64,000 nucleotides of DNA from CAYNYF01 sp964401385 (GCA_964401385.1 CAYNYF010000007.1:7718-71717), one strand, 5' to 3'; counted from the first letter of the stretch, positions 1 through 9,382 are shown. Translations and numbers: made by a program. The notes: a model not told the origin generated them from the sequence alone.

Positions 1-827
1 CCCTGGAGGCCGACGCCCCCAAGTGGCTGACGGGAAAGCCCCCGCCGCCGGCCACGCTGCCGGAGGACATCGCCCGGCGCCGCCAGGAGTTCCGCCGCTC
101 CCGCGCCCTGATCGCGGTGGCCCCCTACGGGCTGGGCAAGGTGATGATGCTGAGCTTCGACCGCACCTGGCGGCTGCGGTATCGCATGGGCGACACGTAT
201 CACCACAAGTTCTGGGGCCAGGTGCTGCGGTGGGCGACGGCCGGCAAGCTGCCCGCCGGGACCGACCTGGTCAAGCTCGGCAGCGACAAGACGCGCTACG
301 CCCCGCGCGCCCGCCCGGTCGTTCGGGCCAAGATCCTCCAGGAAGACCACGCCCCCATGACCCAGGCCAGCGCCGCCGTCAAGGTCTTCGCCGGCGAGAA
401 GCTCATCGGGCGCGTGCCCATGAGATACGTCCAGGACTCCCCGGGCATCTACACGGCCACGCTGGAGGAGTTGCCGGCGGGGAGCTACCGGCTGGAGCTC
501 GATTGCCCGGAGGCCCAGGCCCTGCTCCAGCGCGACGGGCTGGAGAAGCTTTCCGTGGAGATCTCGGTGAACCCGGCCGCCCCGGCCGAGGAGATCGAGC
601 TGGCCGCCAACCCCAACCTGCTGGGCCGGCTGGCCGGGCTCAGCCACGAGGGCGGCCTGCTGCGCCCGTACAAGGCGCGGCGCCTGCTGGAGAGCCTGCC
701 GCCCGGAAAAGTGGAGCAAACGCACCGCAGGCAATTCGCCCTCTGGGACTCGTGGGTTCTGTTCGGACTGTTCTGCGCCGCCGCGACGGCGGAGTGGCTA
801 TTGCGCAAGAGGGTGGGTCTGGCATAG
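1..827 (+). CDS. C-terminal part of vWA/glutamine-amidotransferase-like membrane protein (5' end outside window)
   Basis: The reading frame is already open at base 3 and ends with TAG at 827, so only the C-terminal ~275 residues are present. The visible part begins with LEADAPKWLTG and continues through LIAVAPYGLGKVMML and FDRTWRLRYRMGDTYHHKFWG, a pattern I know from large planctomycete envelope proteins that combine a von Willebrand A or glutamine-amidotransferase-like domain with a membrane anchor. A beta-rich segment follows, then a single C-terminal hydrophobic span (DSWVLFGLFCAAATAEWLL) and a short basic tail, which is compatible with a periplasmic domain anchored at its C-terminus. It lies 109 bases upstream of the giant DUF4175-like gene, the usual order in BatA/aerotolerance-type operons. 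The family name is inferred from similarity of motifs and context, not from a search. Confidence 0.7.
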   Translation, partial: LEADAPKWLTGKPPPPATLPEDIARRRQEFRRSRALIAVAPYGLGKVMMLSFDRTWRLRYRMGDTYHHKFWGQVLRWATAGKLPAGTDLVKLGSDKTRYAPRARPVVRAKILQEDHAPMTQASAAVKVFAGEKLIGRVPMRYVQDSPGIYTATLEELPAGSYRLELDCPEAQALLQRDGLEKLSVEISVNPAAPAEEIELAANPNLLGRLAGLSHEGGLLRPYKARRLLESLPPGKVEQTHRRQFALWDSWVLFGLFCAAATAEWLLRKRVGLA

Positions 828-936
828 ATCGGCGGCCGATGCGGCCGAGGGCCCCGGCGGAATTCCGCGGCAGGGGGCCCCGAAAAAGGCGGCACACGGT
901 CAGGCGTGTGCGATCGGAACGAAGGAGGCCCAAGCC

Positions 937-3900
937 ATGACGCGGGCTGCGACAGAAAACGGGCAGTTGCTGGCCCCGATCGAGGCGAAGCTGCGCCGGC
1001 TGATCTGGCGGGCGCGGGCGGCCATCGCCCTCCGCGGGGCGCTGGCGACGCTGGCGGCGGCATCTCTGGCGATGCTGGTCACCGTGGTCATCGCCGTCCG
1101 ATGGCCCTTCTTCGAGGCCTGGCAGCAGTATGCCCTGACTTGCCTATGGGTGGGCGCGGGCCTGGGCGCCGCGTTCGTGATGCTCGTCCGCCCCCTGGCT
1201 AGGAGCTTCTCCCTGGCCGGCATCGCCCGCGTCGTGGAGCAGCACCACCCGGAGCTGCACGAGCGCATCAGCTCCACCGTGGAACTGCTCCACAGCTCCG
1301 ACGCCCCGGAAATCCGCGGCTCCGAAGCCCTCATTCACGCCCTGGCGACCGAGGCCGGACAGGACGCCCGCAGCGTCCGCCCGCGGCGCGAGGTCACCTT
1401 CCGCAGGGCGCGCCCGTTCCTGATCGCCCTGGCCGCGGTGGGCGCGGTCATCGTCGTGCTGTGCGCCACCTCCCGCGGCATGCGCAACGAATTCGCCAAG
1501 CGGCTGCTGCCGTTCCTGAACCTGCCCAACTTCCACGCCGGCGACCTGATCATCAGCCCCGGCGTCGACCGCACGGTGCTGGCGGGCGAGCGGTTGGAGG
1601 TGACGGTCTCCCTGACCAAGGGCAAGGCCGCCAAGGCCCGCTGGGCGGAGGTGCACGTCGCCCGCCCGGAAGGCGGGCACCAGGTCGTCCGGATGAACCT
1701 GCTGCCCGGCCCCGTCGGCGGCATCGAAGGCGGGGGCGCCCGGCCGGAGAAGACCTTCGCCTACACCACGCCGCCGCTGCAGAAGTCGATGCGCTACCGC
1801 GTCCGCGTGGGCGACGCCCGCAGCCGGTACTACCAGGCGACGGTCGAGCCGCGCCCGGCGGCGGCCGGCATCGAGGTGGCGTACGACTACCCCGACTACC
1901 TCGGGCGGGAAGACCTGCCGCCCACGCCCGGCACGGGCCGGCTGGAGGCGCCGGTCGGGACCGTGGCGACCGTGCGCGTGCGGCTGAACAAGCCGGTGGC
2001 CGCCGCCGAGCTGTTCGTCAACGACGGCCCCGCCGAGCTGACGCGCCTGGGCGAGAGCGAGTACAGCTTCGTGCAGGCGCTGTCCCGCCCCTCCGCCGGG
2101 AGCTGGCGGCTGGTGCTGACCGACGCCCACGGCTACACCGGCGAAGCCGGCGGCCAGATCGCCGCCATTGCCGACGCGGCGCCGGCCGCCCGCATCGTCA
2201 GCCCCGTCGAGGACAAGCTGAAGCTCAAGCCGGCCGACCGGCTGCCCATCGGCTACACCGTCTACGACGAGATCGGCCTGGACCGGGCCGAGCTGGTCGT
2301 CGCCATCGACGGCGGCGCCGAGAGGGCGATGCCCGTTCCCATGCGCAAGGCCGCCACCGGCCCCGCCGCCCACCCCGGCGAGCTGGAGACCGTGCTGAAC
2401 CTGACGGAGCTGGAGCTGTCCTCGGCACGCAAGATCACCTTCCAGCTCCGCGCCTGGGATAACCGCCCCGACGCGCTCGGCGGCGCCCAGGAGGGCGTCT
2501 CCGCGCAGAAGACCATCGAGCTGGACGTCAAGGCGCCCGGCTACGTCTTCCAGGTGCAGATGGCGCTGGACCTGCGCGTCCGCCAGACGCTGGAGCGGAT
2601 CTACCAGGAGCTGACCGAGGCCAAGAAGCTCTCCGAGCCGCTGCGGCGGTCCATGCCCGCCACGAAGAAGCTCACCGACAAGACCGTCGCCAAGATCAAG
2701 CAGATGCGGCAGCACCTGGTCACGGCCGAGCAGGACACCCGCGCCCTGGCCGAGGTCACCGCCGGCAGCGCATACCCGACACTGTCGCAGACGCTCAGCA
2801 AGCTCGCCGACGCCAACATCGCCAAGGCGGTGGACAGCTCCGAGCTGATCGTCGTCACCGACAATCAGAAGGCACGGGCCGAACAGGCCGACGAGGCCGA
2901 CTTCCAGATCGACCGGGCGTTGGCGATCGTCTCCGACCTGCTGAAGAAGTTCGACGTCCTGACGGAGCTGGCCCGGCGGGCGATCGCCCTGCAAGAGCTG
3001 GCCGAGCGGCAGGAGGCGCTGGCCGCGGCCAAGCTGGCTGAGGCCACCACGCAGCCGGCGACCGCCCCGGCCGGCGGGGACGACTCGGCCGGCGCCATGA
3101 GCGGCGAGGAATGGGAAAGGGCACAGGAGCAGGTCGCCCGCGACACCGGCCAGCTTGTCCGCCAGACACCCAACGCCCTGCACGAGTCCCTCGGCCGCAA
3201 CCAGCAGCGCAGCCGCGACCTGGCGGAGATGGCCGAGCGGCTCCAGCGGCGGCAGCAGGCGCTGCTCCAGCACACCGCCGCCGCCGAAGCCGTCCGGCAG
3301 ACGCAGCAGCAGCTCCGGCAGCTCGCCGCGGAGCAGGCCACCCTCGCCGGGCAGATCGGCCAGCTCGCCCAGCAGGCCCGACCGGTGCCGCCGTCGGTCG
3401 AGCCCACGACACAGGCCGCCCACCAGGCGCAGGCCGCCGCCGGGGCCCTGACCACCACGCAGCCGGCGACGGCGCTTCCCATGCAGACCGCCGCCGAGCA
3501 GGCCCTCGCCCAGACCGCCCAGCAGGCACAGGCCGAACTCCAGCGTCACGCCGCCGCCGAACTGGCCGCCGCGGCCGAGCGAATGGCCGACCAGCAGGCA
3601 CAGCTCGCGCAGCGTTCCGAGTCGGCGGCGCCGCATCAGCAGACCGCCCAAGCCGCCCAGCAGGCCGCCGCCCAGGCCACCGCCCGCCAGCGCCAGGTGC
3701 TGGCGCAAGTGGGCGGGCGCCTGGCCGGGCTGGCGCGGCGTCAGGCGGCCCTGGCCCAGCGGGCAGGGCAACTCGAGCAGCCGACGAGCCCGCCGGCGCC
3801 GGCTCGCCCCGCGCAGGCCATGCAGCAGGCCGCCACGAGCCTCCGCCAGGGCGACCCCGCGTCCGCGGCCGCCCAGGCCGCCCGTGCCGGCGGACAGTCC

Positions 3901-6900
3901 CAGCAGCTAGCCGGCGAACTTGCCCGGCGCGCCGCGGCCGCCCCGCAGGCTGCGCAGCAGGCCGAACAGCGCGCCCAGCAGGCCGCCGCCCAAGCCCAAC
4001 AGGCTGCCCAGCGCGCCCAGAAGGCGGCACAGGCCGCCGCCCAGGCCCAGCAGCAATCCGCCGCCGCCGCACAACGTGCCCAGCAGGCCCAGGCCACCAC
4101 CCAGCAGACCGGCGCCGCCGCCGCCCAGCAGGCCGCCGCCCAAGCCCAACAGGCCGCCCAGCGCGCCCAGCAGGCCGCACAGGCCGCCCAGAAGCAATCA
4201 CAGCAGGCCCAGCAGGCATCGCAGGCCGCCGCCCAAGCGGCCCAGCAGGCCCGCGGGCAGGTCCAGCCCGCACAGCAGCACTCGGCCGCCGCTGGGAAAC
4301 TCGCCCAGGAGCAGGCGCAACTGGCGCGGGAGATCGCCGCGGCCGCAGCCCGCGAGGCGCCGCAGGCTGCCCAGGCCCAGGCCGCCGGACAACAGGCCGC
4401 CGCCCAGCAGGCCCAGGCGGCCAAGCAGACTCGCCAGGCCGCCCAGCAGCTCCAAGGCGCCCCCCAGGCCCAGCAGCAGCTAGCCAAGCAGGTGCCGCAA
4501 CTGAAGCGCCTGGCCGCGAAGGCCGACCGGCAGGTGCAGACGGCGATGCGGCAGCACGACCCGACGGCCGGCATGCAGCGGGCCGCCGCGGAGCTTTCCC
4601 GCAGCCGCGCCGCCCGTGCCGCCCCGTCGCAGAGGACGGCCGAGCAGCAACTCCACCGGATCGCCGAGGCCGCCCGGGAGCAGTTGGCTCGGACGGACCC
4701 CCAGCGGGCGGCCCAGCAACTGGCGGCCGCGGCCGAGCGCATGGCCCGCCGGCAGGAGCAGCTCGCCGGAGAGTCCGGCGAGGCCGTCCGGCAACAGCAG
4801 GCCGGCCAAGCCGCCCAGCGCACGTCCGAGCAGCAGCAGCAAAGGCAGCGACAGATCGTGGGACAGATCGCCGGCAGGCAGGCTCCCTTGGCGGGCCGGC
4901 AGGAGGCCCTGGCCAAGCAGGCGGGCCAGCTCGAGCAGGCGGCCGCGGCCAGCCAGCAGGCGCGTCCGGCGCGGGCAATGCAGCAGGCGGCCGAGCAACT
5001 GCGGAAGGCCAGCCCGCAGGCGGCCGCGCCCCATGCCCAGCAGGCGGCCCAGCAGGCCGAGCGCATGGCCGGAGAGTTGGCCCAGCGTTCGGCCGCGGCC
5101 GAGAAGGCGTCGCAGGGCGCGGCGGAGCGGTCGAAGGCTCAGCCGGCAGACCAGGCCGCCGCCCAGACCGCTCGCCAGGCCATGGCCCGGGCCCAGCAGG
5201 CCTCGCGTCAGGCCGATGCCGCCCGGCAGCTCGCCCGTCGGCAGGCGGAGCTGGCCAGGCAAGCCGCCCAGGCAGCCGCCGCCGAGGCGCCCCACGCCGC
5301 CCAGGCCCAACAGGCGCAGCAGCAGGCCGCCGCCGACGCCGCCCAGGCCGCCCACGCAGGCCAGCAGGCCGCGCGACAGGCGCAGGCCACCGCCGGCCGA
5401 CAGCGGCAGCTCACCGACCAGGTGGGGCAGTTGAGCCGGCTGGCCCAGCAGGCCACCCCCGCCGCCCAGGCGGCCATGCGCCAGCACAACCCGACCGCCA
5501 ACATGCAGCGGGCGGCGGGCGAGCTGGCCCAGAGCCGGCCCGCCCAGGCCCAGCCGGCCCAGCAGGCGGCGGCGCGGCAGCTTCGCCAGATCGCCCAGGC
5601 GGCCCGGCAGCAGGTCGACCCCACCCGCCCCACGGAGGCAACCCAGATCGCGCGGTCCGCGGCGTCCCTCGCCCAGCAGCAGCAGCGGCTGCGGGCGCGG
5701 GCCGCCGAGCTGACCGGCCAGCTCGCCCGCGGGCAGAACCAACTGGATCGGCAGGAGCTGACGCGCCTCCAGGCCGCCCAGCAGCAGATCGCGCGCGAGG
5801 CGGCCGAGCTGTCCGACGACGTCCGCCAGCAGGCCCCGCAGGCCGACCGCATCGACACGCAGGCCGCCCGCGCCGCGGCGGAGGCGCTGCGTCGGCTGGG
5901 CGGGCGGCAGCTCGCGGCCGCGGCCGAGTCGGGACACCGAGCCGCCAACCTGATGAATGAAATGGAGCGGCGCCTCGGCCGGCCGGAGGAAGGCGGCGGC
6001 GAAGAGTCAGGCCAGCGTGGTGAAGAATCCGGGCAAGGTGGTGAAGAGTCCGGACACGCCGGCCAAGAGTCCGGGCACGGCGGCCAAGAGTCCGGGCACG
6101 GCGGCCAAGAGTCCGGGCACGGCGGGCAGGATTCCGGTCAGGGCTCCGGTCAGCCCGGACAGGGCCGGTCCGGACAGGTCCAGGCGGCCACGCCGTCCGG
6201 ACAGGAGCCCGACCAGGTCGCCGCCGAGCAAGGGCCCACCGCCGCCGAGCGCCGGGCCGAACTAGCCGAGCAGGCCGGCGACCTCGCCGGCAGGCAGCAG
6301 CGCGTCGCCGACGAGGCCGCGGCCCTGGCCGGGCGGCGGCGAGGGCAACTGCTGGCCAGCAGGCAGCAGCAGATCGGCGAAGGCACCGCCGACCTCCAGC
6401 AGGGGGCGGAGCTGATCAACGATCACATCCGGGACCTGCTGCCGGATGCCACCGCCAGGCAACTGGCCCGGCAGGCGACCGGCGCCCTTCAGCAGGCGGC
6501 CGCCGCGCAATCGTCGGCCGAGCGGGCGATGAGCGCCGGTCAGCCGGGGCAGTCCATGCAACCGCAGCAGGGATCGGCCGCGGGCCTGGGCCGGGCCGCC
6601 GGGGCCCTCCGCCGGCTCGGGCAGCGGCTCTCCGAACAGGCCAGGCGGGCCCGGCAGCGGCCGCCGGAAGGTGAAGACGCCCTCCCCGGCGAGCTGGCCG
6701 AGGCCTACGACGCGGCCCGCTCGGCCTCCCAGAGCCGGCAGCTTTCCGACGCGGCCATGGCCGCCCGACTGATGGCACAACTGGCCGCCGGGACGATCCG
6801 CCGGGCGATGTCCATGGGGGTGATGCCGATGGCCGGCTGGCCCAACCAGAGCCCCGAGGGCATGGCGCTCAGCTCCAACGCCCGGGTGGGGGCGGCCCTG

Positions 6901-7110
6901 CCCGACCTGACCGCGCCGCAACTGGCGAAGCTGGGCATCACGCTGGAAGACTGGGCGCGGCTGCCGGGGCAGTTGCGGGACCAGGTCCTCCAGTCGGCCC
7001 GGCTGGGCGGGCCGGAGGAGTATCGCGGGCTGATCAAGCGATACTTCCAGGCCATCGCCAGACTCAGCGCCGAGAAGGAAACCTCCCCGCAGGAGCCGAA
7101 GAAGAAATGA
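937..7110 (+). CDS. Giant DUF4175-like Gln/Ala-rich coiled-coil membrane protein (2057 aa)
   Basis: ATG at 937 is preceded by GAAGGAGG. The N-terminus has hydrophobic spans near residues 30-52, 62-85 and 160-180, then a beta-rich, Ig-like region to about residue 530. A charged coiled-coil starts at LRVRQTLERIYQELTEAKK (about 540). From about 720 to 1570 the chain is dominated by Gln, Ala and Arg with very little else. A heptad-like ESGHGGQ block lies at 1689-1737, and a more ordinary C-terminal domain follows, ending with the conserved-looking LPGQLRDQVLQS and EEYRGLIKRYFQ motifs. This matches planctomycete DUF4175-like proteins found next to vWA genes; the function is unknown, and an envelope or complex-scaffold role is inference. 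It overlaps the next gene by ATGA. The Gln/Ala part contains a long internal duplication, annotated separately. Confidence 0.8.
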   Translation: MTRAATENGQLLAPIEAKLRRLIWRARAAIALRGALATLAAASLAMLVTVVIAVRWPFFEAWQQYALTCLWVGAGLGAAFVMLVRPLARSFSLAGIARVVEQHHPELHERISSTVELLHSSDAPEIRGSEALIHALATEAGQDARSVRPRREVTFRRARPFLIALAAVGAVIVVLCATSRGMRNEFAKRLLPFLNLPNFHAGDLIISPGVDRTVLAGERLEVTVSLTKGKAAKARWAEVHVARPEGGHQVVRMNLLPGPVGGIEGGGARPEKTFAYTTPPLQKSMRYRVRVGDARSRYYQATVEPRPAAAGIEVAYDYPDYLGREDLPPTPGTGRLEAPVGTVATVRVRLNKPVAAAELFVNDGPAELTRLGESEYSFVQALSRPSAGSWRLVLTDAHGYTGEAGGQIAAIADAAPAARIVSPVEDKLKLKPADRLPIGYTVYDEIGLDRAELVVAIDGGAERAMPVPMRKAATGPAAHPGELETVLNLTELELSSARKITFQLRAWDNRPDALGGAQEGVSAQKTIELDVKAPGYVFQVQMALDLRVRQTLERIYQELTEAKKLSEPLRRSMPATKKLTDKTVAKIKQMRQHLVTAEQDTRALAEVTAGSAYPTLSQTLSKLADANIAKAVDSSELIVVTDNQKARAEQADEADFQIDRALAIVSDLLKKFDVLTELARRAIALQELAERQEALAAAKLAEATTQPATAPAGGDDSAGAMSGEEWERAQEQVARDTGQLVRQTPNALHESLGRNQQRSRDLAEMAERLQRRQQALLQHTAAAEAVRQTQQQLRQLAAEQATLAGQIGQLAQQARPVPPSVEPTTQAAHQAQAAAGALTTTQPATALPMQTAAEQALAQTAQQAQAELQRHAAAELAAAAERMADQQAQLAQRSESAAPHQQTAQAAQQAAAQATARQRQVLAQVGGRLAGLARRQAALAQRAGQLEQPTSPPAPARPAQAMQQAATSLRQGDPASAAAQAARAGGQSQQLAGELARRAAAAPQAAQQAEQRAQQAAAQAQQAAQRAQKAAQAAAQAQQQSAAAAQRAQQAQATTQQTGAAAAQQAAAQAQQAAQRAQQAAQAAQKQSQQAQQASQAAAQAAQQARGQVQPAQQHSAAAGKLAQEQAQLAREIAAAAAREAPQAAQAQAAGQQAAAQQAQAAKQTRQAAQQLQGAPQAQQQLAKQVPQLKRLAAKADRQVQTAMRQHDPTAGMQRAAAELSRSRAARAAPSQRTAEQQLHRIAEAAREQLARTDPQRAAQQLAAAAERMARRQEQLAGESGEAVRQQQAGQAAQRTSEQQQQRQRQIVGQIAGRQAPLAGRQEALAKQAGQLEQAAAASQQARPARAMQQAAEQLRKASPQAAAPHAQQAAQQAERMAGELAQRSAAAEKASQGAAERSKAQPADQAAAQTARQAMARAQQASRQADAARQLARRQAELARQAAQAAAAEAPHAAQAQQAQQQAAADAAQAAHAGQQAARQAQATAGRQRQLTDQVGQLSRLAQQATPAAQAAMRQHNPTANMQRAAGELAQSRPAQAQPAQQAAARQLRQIAQAARQQVDPTRPTEATQIARSAASLAQQQQRLRARAAELTGQLARGQNQLDRQELTRLQAAQQQIAREAAELSDDVRQQAPQADRIDTQAARAAAEALRRLGGRQLAAAAESGHRAANLMNEMERRLGRPEEGGGEESGQRGEESGQGGEESGHAGQESGHGGQESGHGGQESGHGGQDSGQGSGQPGQGRSGQVQAATPSGQEPDQVAAEQGPTAAERRAELAEQAGDLAGRQQRVADEAAALAGRRRGQLLASRQQQIGEGTADLQQGAELINDHIRDLLPDATARQLARQATGALQQAAAAQSSAERAMSAGQPGQSMQPQQGSAAGLGRAAGALRRLGQRLSEQARRARQRPPEGEDALPGELAEAYDAARSASQSRQLSDAAMAARLMAQLAAGTIRRAMSMGVMPMAGWPNQSPEGMALSSNARVGAALPDLTAPQLAKLGITLEDWARLPGQLRDQVLQSARLGGPEEYRGLIKRYFQAIARLSAEKETSPQEPKKK
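3535..5640 (+). repeat. Long two-copy internal protein repeat in the Gln/Ala region
   Basis: Two successive units share the same order of landmarks. Unit 1 has LAAAAERMADQQAQL, RQRQVLAQVGGRLAGL, LAQRAGQLEQ, RPAQAMQQAA, AMRQHDPTAGMQRAAAEL and LHRIAEAAREQ. Unit 2 has LAAAAERMARRQEQL, RQRQIVGQIAGRQAPL, LAKQAGQLEQ, RPARAMQQAA, AMRQHNPTANMQRAAGEL and LRQIAQAARQQ. Unit 1 is longer because QQAAQ-type stretches have expanded inside it, including two nearly identical DNA blocks near 3970-4020 and 4120-4170. The boundary between units is near 4680. Confidence 0.75.
6001..6147 (+). repeat. 21-bp minisatellite encoding seven-residue units
   Basis: Seven consecutive in-frame 21-bp units encode EESGQRG, EESGQGG, EESGHAG, three copies of QESGHGG and QDSGQGS. 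The three central units are nearly identical at DNA level, so copy number is likely to be unstable. The array links the coiled-coil region to the C-terminal domain of the giant protein. Confidence 0.85.
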
Positions 7111-8207
7111 CCCCCTCGCGAAAAGCGCTGGCGAGCGTCTGCTGCGGATTGACGATCGTGCTGCTGGCGGCGCCGCCGCAGGCGGCCGCCGACGAGGCGG
7201 TGGCGGTGCTGGCCAAGTACAGCCAGCCCATCGAGCAGGCGGTTAACCGGGCGCTGGCCTACCTCGCCCGCACCCAGCACAAGCAGGGCTACTGGCCCAG
7301 CGGCATCGGCAAGAACACCGCCGTCAGCTCGCTGGCGGTGATGGCCTTCCTGGCCAAGGGCTACACCCCCGGCACCGGGCCCTACGGCGAGGTGATCAAC
7401 CGGGGCATCGACTTCGTCCTCAGCGCGCAGAAGCCCAACGGCCTGCTGGCGGCTAGCTCCTCCCAGGGGCCTTTCGGCTACTCCCACGCCATCTCCACGC
7501 TGATGCTCTCGGAAGTCTCCGGCATGGTCGACGCCGAGCGCCAGCAGCGGATCGACAAGGCCCTGCCGCACGCGGTCCGGCTGATTCTGACGGCCCAGAA
7601 GATCAAGCGACAGAACCGGCTGCATCAGGGCGGGTGGCGCTATCAGGCGACCAGCCGCGACGCGGACATCTCCTGCACCGGCTGGGCGCTGATGGCGCTG
7701 CGGTCGGCCCGGAACAACGGCGCGCCCGTCCCCAAAAAGGCCATCGACGACGCCGTCAAGTTCGTGCTGAGCTGCCGCGACGCCTCCGGCGGGGCCAAAG
7801 AGCCCGGCAAGGGCGTGGGGTTCTGCTACCAGCCGGGCTCGACCGCCTCCGGCCTGGCCCGGACCGGCACCGCCGTGACCTGCCTGGAGCTGTGCGGCAA
7901 GCACCGCTGCAAGGAGGCGATCGGCGGGGGAGACTGGATTCTGGCCCACCCGGCGAGGAGGTACGGGGCGAACTTCTTCTACTACGGGCTGTACTACTGC
8001 GCCCAGGGGATGTTCCAGTTGGGCGGGCGGCACTGGGAGCAGTTCGCCCCGCAGATGTACGAGATGATGCTGAAGTTCCAGCGGAAGGACGGCTCCTGGC
8101 CGCAGGGCTCGGCCAACGAGTCCCGCGGCGGGCCCTGCTACGCCACGGCCATGGGGGTGCTGGCGATCGCCGTGAGCTATCGGCAGTTGCCGATCTATCA
8201 GCGCTAA
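7107..8207 (+). CDS. Secreted prenyltransferase/squalene-oxidase-repeat protein
   Basis: A 366-residue protein that begins inside the ATGA overlap with the giant gene, so the two are translationally coupled. An N-terminal signal peptide (hydrophobic core CCGLTIVLLAAPPQAAA) is followed by alpha/alpha-barrel repeats of the terpene-cyclase type: YLARTQHKQGYWPSG, FVLSAQKPNGLLA, FVLSCRDASGGA and MLKFQRKDGSWPQG, each with the Q-x-x-x-G-x-W/L pattern of QW-like motifs. The family includes squalene cyclases and prenyltransferases, but exported planctomycete members have no established reaction. I see no DXDD or DCTAE acid motif, so enzymatic cyclase activity should not be assumed. It stands tail to tail with the histidine kinase gene, 21 bases apart, with a GCCGGC inverted repeat in the gap at 8211-8227. 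Confidence 0.8.
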   Translation: MTPSRKALASVCCGLTIVLLAAPPQAAADEAVAVLAKYSQPIEQAVNRALAYLARTQHKQGYWPSGIGKNTAVSSLAVMAFLAKGYTPGTGPYGEVINRGIDFVLSAQKPNGLLAASSSQGPFGYSHAISTLMLSEVSGMVDAERQQRIDKALPHAVRLILTAQKIKRQNRLHQGGWRYQATSRDADISCTGWALMALRSARNNGAPVPKKAIDDAVKFVLSCRDASGGAKEPGKGVGFCYQPGSTASGLARTGTAVTCLELCGKHRCKEAIGGGDWILAHPARRYGANFFYYGLYYCAQGMFQLGGRHWEQFAPQMYEMMLKFQRKDGSWPQGSANESRGGPCYATAMGVLAIAVSYRQLPIYQR

Positions 8208-8228
8208 GCCGCCGGCGGGGCGCCGGCC

Positions 8229-9008
8229 TCAGCGGCGCTTGGCGTCGGGTCCGTCCGACGGCAGGGCGATGGTGAAGCAGGTGTTCTTGCCGGGCTGGCT
8301 TCGAACGCTGATCCGCCCCTTGAGCGATTGGACGATCTCCCGGCAGACGGCCAGGCCCAGGCCGGTGCCGTCGCCGTTCCTGGTGGTGAAGAAGGGCTCG
8401 AAGATGCGCTGGCGATTCTCCGGCGGGATTCCTACGCCGGTGTCGGCCACGCGAATGAACGTCTCGCCGTTGCGGCGGGAGGCGGAAATGCTGATGCTCT
8501 GGCCCCCGCCCTTTTTCAGCACGGCCGTGCGGGCGTTGAGCAGCAGGTTCAGCAACACCTGCTTCAGCTCCACCGGGCGCGTGGTGATCTGGAACTTCGG
8601 CGACACCTTCCGAATCAGAACGATGCCGTCCTTGGACGGGGCCCGCGCCATCGCCGCCAGGGTTTCCTCGACGAGTTGGGCGACGGGGATGGTCTGGACC
8701 TGCTGGGGGTCGTCGCAGGTCAGATGCAGCAGCGCCTGGCAGATGGCGGCGGCGCTGTCGTAGCCCTTGCGAGCGCGGCGGAGGGAGCTCCGGCAGCTCG
8801 TCTCGTCGCCTTCATCGGCCAGGTCCAGCCGGCCGATGACGTGCGTGAGAATGTTGTTGATCTCGTGAACGATCATGCTGGTGATGGTGCCGACCGTCAC
8901 CAGCCGTTGCGCCCGGCGAAGCTGATCGTCGAGGGCGCGGACCTCATCGCGAAGCTGTGCGACGAGACGGTTCCGCCCCACGACGCCGACAGTAACAGCG
9001 CTGGTCAT
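8229..9008 (-). CDS. Soluble sensor histidine kinase
   Basis: A 259-residue two-component kinase without membrane spans. A short coiled coil (LVAQLRDEVRALDDQLRRAQ) leads into the phospho-acceptor H-box at His48 (IVHEINNILTHV). The HATPase domain is complete: N-box NLLLNARTA, G1 DTGVGIP, F-box FEPFFTT and G2 GTGLGLAV. There is no recognisable sensor domain, so input probably comes from a partner or from the coiled coil. No response regulator is adjacent, making this an orphan kinase within the window. The ATG at 9008 has no obvious Shine-Dalgarno sequence, and the start is supported mainly by frame and spacing. Confidence 0.88.
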   Translation of the reverse strand: MTSAVTVGVVGRNRLVAQLRDEVRALDDQLRRAQRLVTVGTITSMIVHEINNILTHVIGRLDLADEGDETSCRSSLRRARKGYDSAAAICQALLHLTCDDPQQVQTIPVAQLVEETLAAMARAPSKDGIVLIRKVSPKFQITTRPVELKQVLLNLLLNARTAVLKKGGGQSISISASRRNGETFIRVADTGVGIPPENRQRIFEPFFTTRNGDGTGLGLAVCREIVQSLKGRISVRSQPGKNTCFTIALPSDGPDAKRR

Positions 9009-9036
9009 GATGTGCCCGCTTACTAGAGCTGAAACT

Positions 9037-9064
9037 CTGACTGGTTCCGGCGATCAGTTATACT
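9037..9064 (+). promoter_or_regulatory. Possible sigma-70 promoter for the 89-aa gene
   Basis: CTGACT (9037-9042) and TATACT (9059-9064) are separated by 16 bases, about 49 bases ahead of the ATG at 9113. The -35 box is weak. The AT-rich patch lies between divergent genes and may also serve the minus-strand kinase. Confidence 0.4.
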
Positions 9065-9112
9065 TATCGGAAAGGCCAGCGATAAACTTGATAGCGGAAA
9101 GGCGTCGGCGGC

Positions 9113-9382
9113 ATGGACGAGTACGGCAAATTGCGGGCGCTGCTGGATCTGGCCGAGTCCGTCGGCATCAGGATCCGGCGTGCGCCGGGCGGCGCCGACG
9201 GCGACGACGTCCACCCCGGCGGAGCCTTGGTCAGGCTGCGGGACCGGGAAATTCTCTTCCTGGACCCGACCGCCTCCGTGCCCGACCGCATCGCCGTGGT
9301 GGCGACCGCGCTCGCCGGGCGCAAGCAGATTGAGGAAACCTTCCTTCCCCCGGAAATCCGCCGGCTCATCGACGGCGCCTGA
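9113..9382 (+). CDS. Small conserved hypothetical protein (89 aa)
   Basis: ATG at 9113 is preceded by a GGAAAGG sequence at 9096-9102. The protein starts MDEYGKLRALLDLAESVGI, then has RDREILFLDPTASVPDRIAVVATALAGRKQIEE and ends with FLPPEIRRLIDGA. There is no signal peptide, membrane span or metal motif. It looks like a short cytoplasmic alpha/beta protein; I have an impression of similar sequences in other planctomycetes but know no function. It sits 55 bases upstream of acpS, whose own promoter lies in between. Confidence 0.7.
   Translation: MDEYGKLRALLDLAESVGIRIRRAPGGADGDDVHPGGALVRLRDREILFLDPTASVPDRIAVVATALAGRKQIEETFLPPEIRRLIDGA

Noticed and set aside
1144..4978. Very long minus-strand open frames (875 and 707 codons) opposite the giant gene
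   Set aside because: They are by-products of the GC-rich Gln/Ala repeat sequence; they lack ribosome sites and domains, whereas the plus strand has membrane spans, a good start and operon context.
8211..8227. GCCGGC inverted repeat between convergent genes as a terminator
   Set aside because: Only a six-base stem in a region of 80% GC with no T run, so it is expected by chance.
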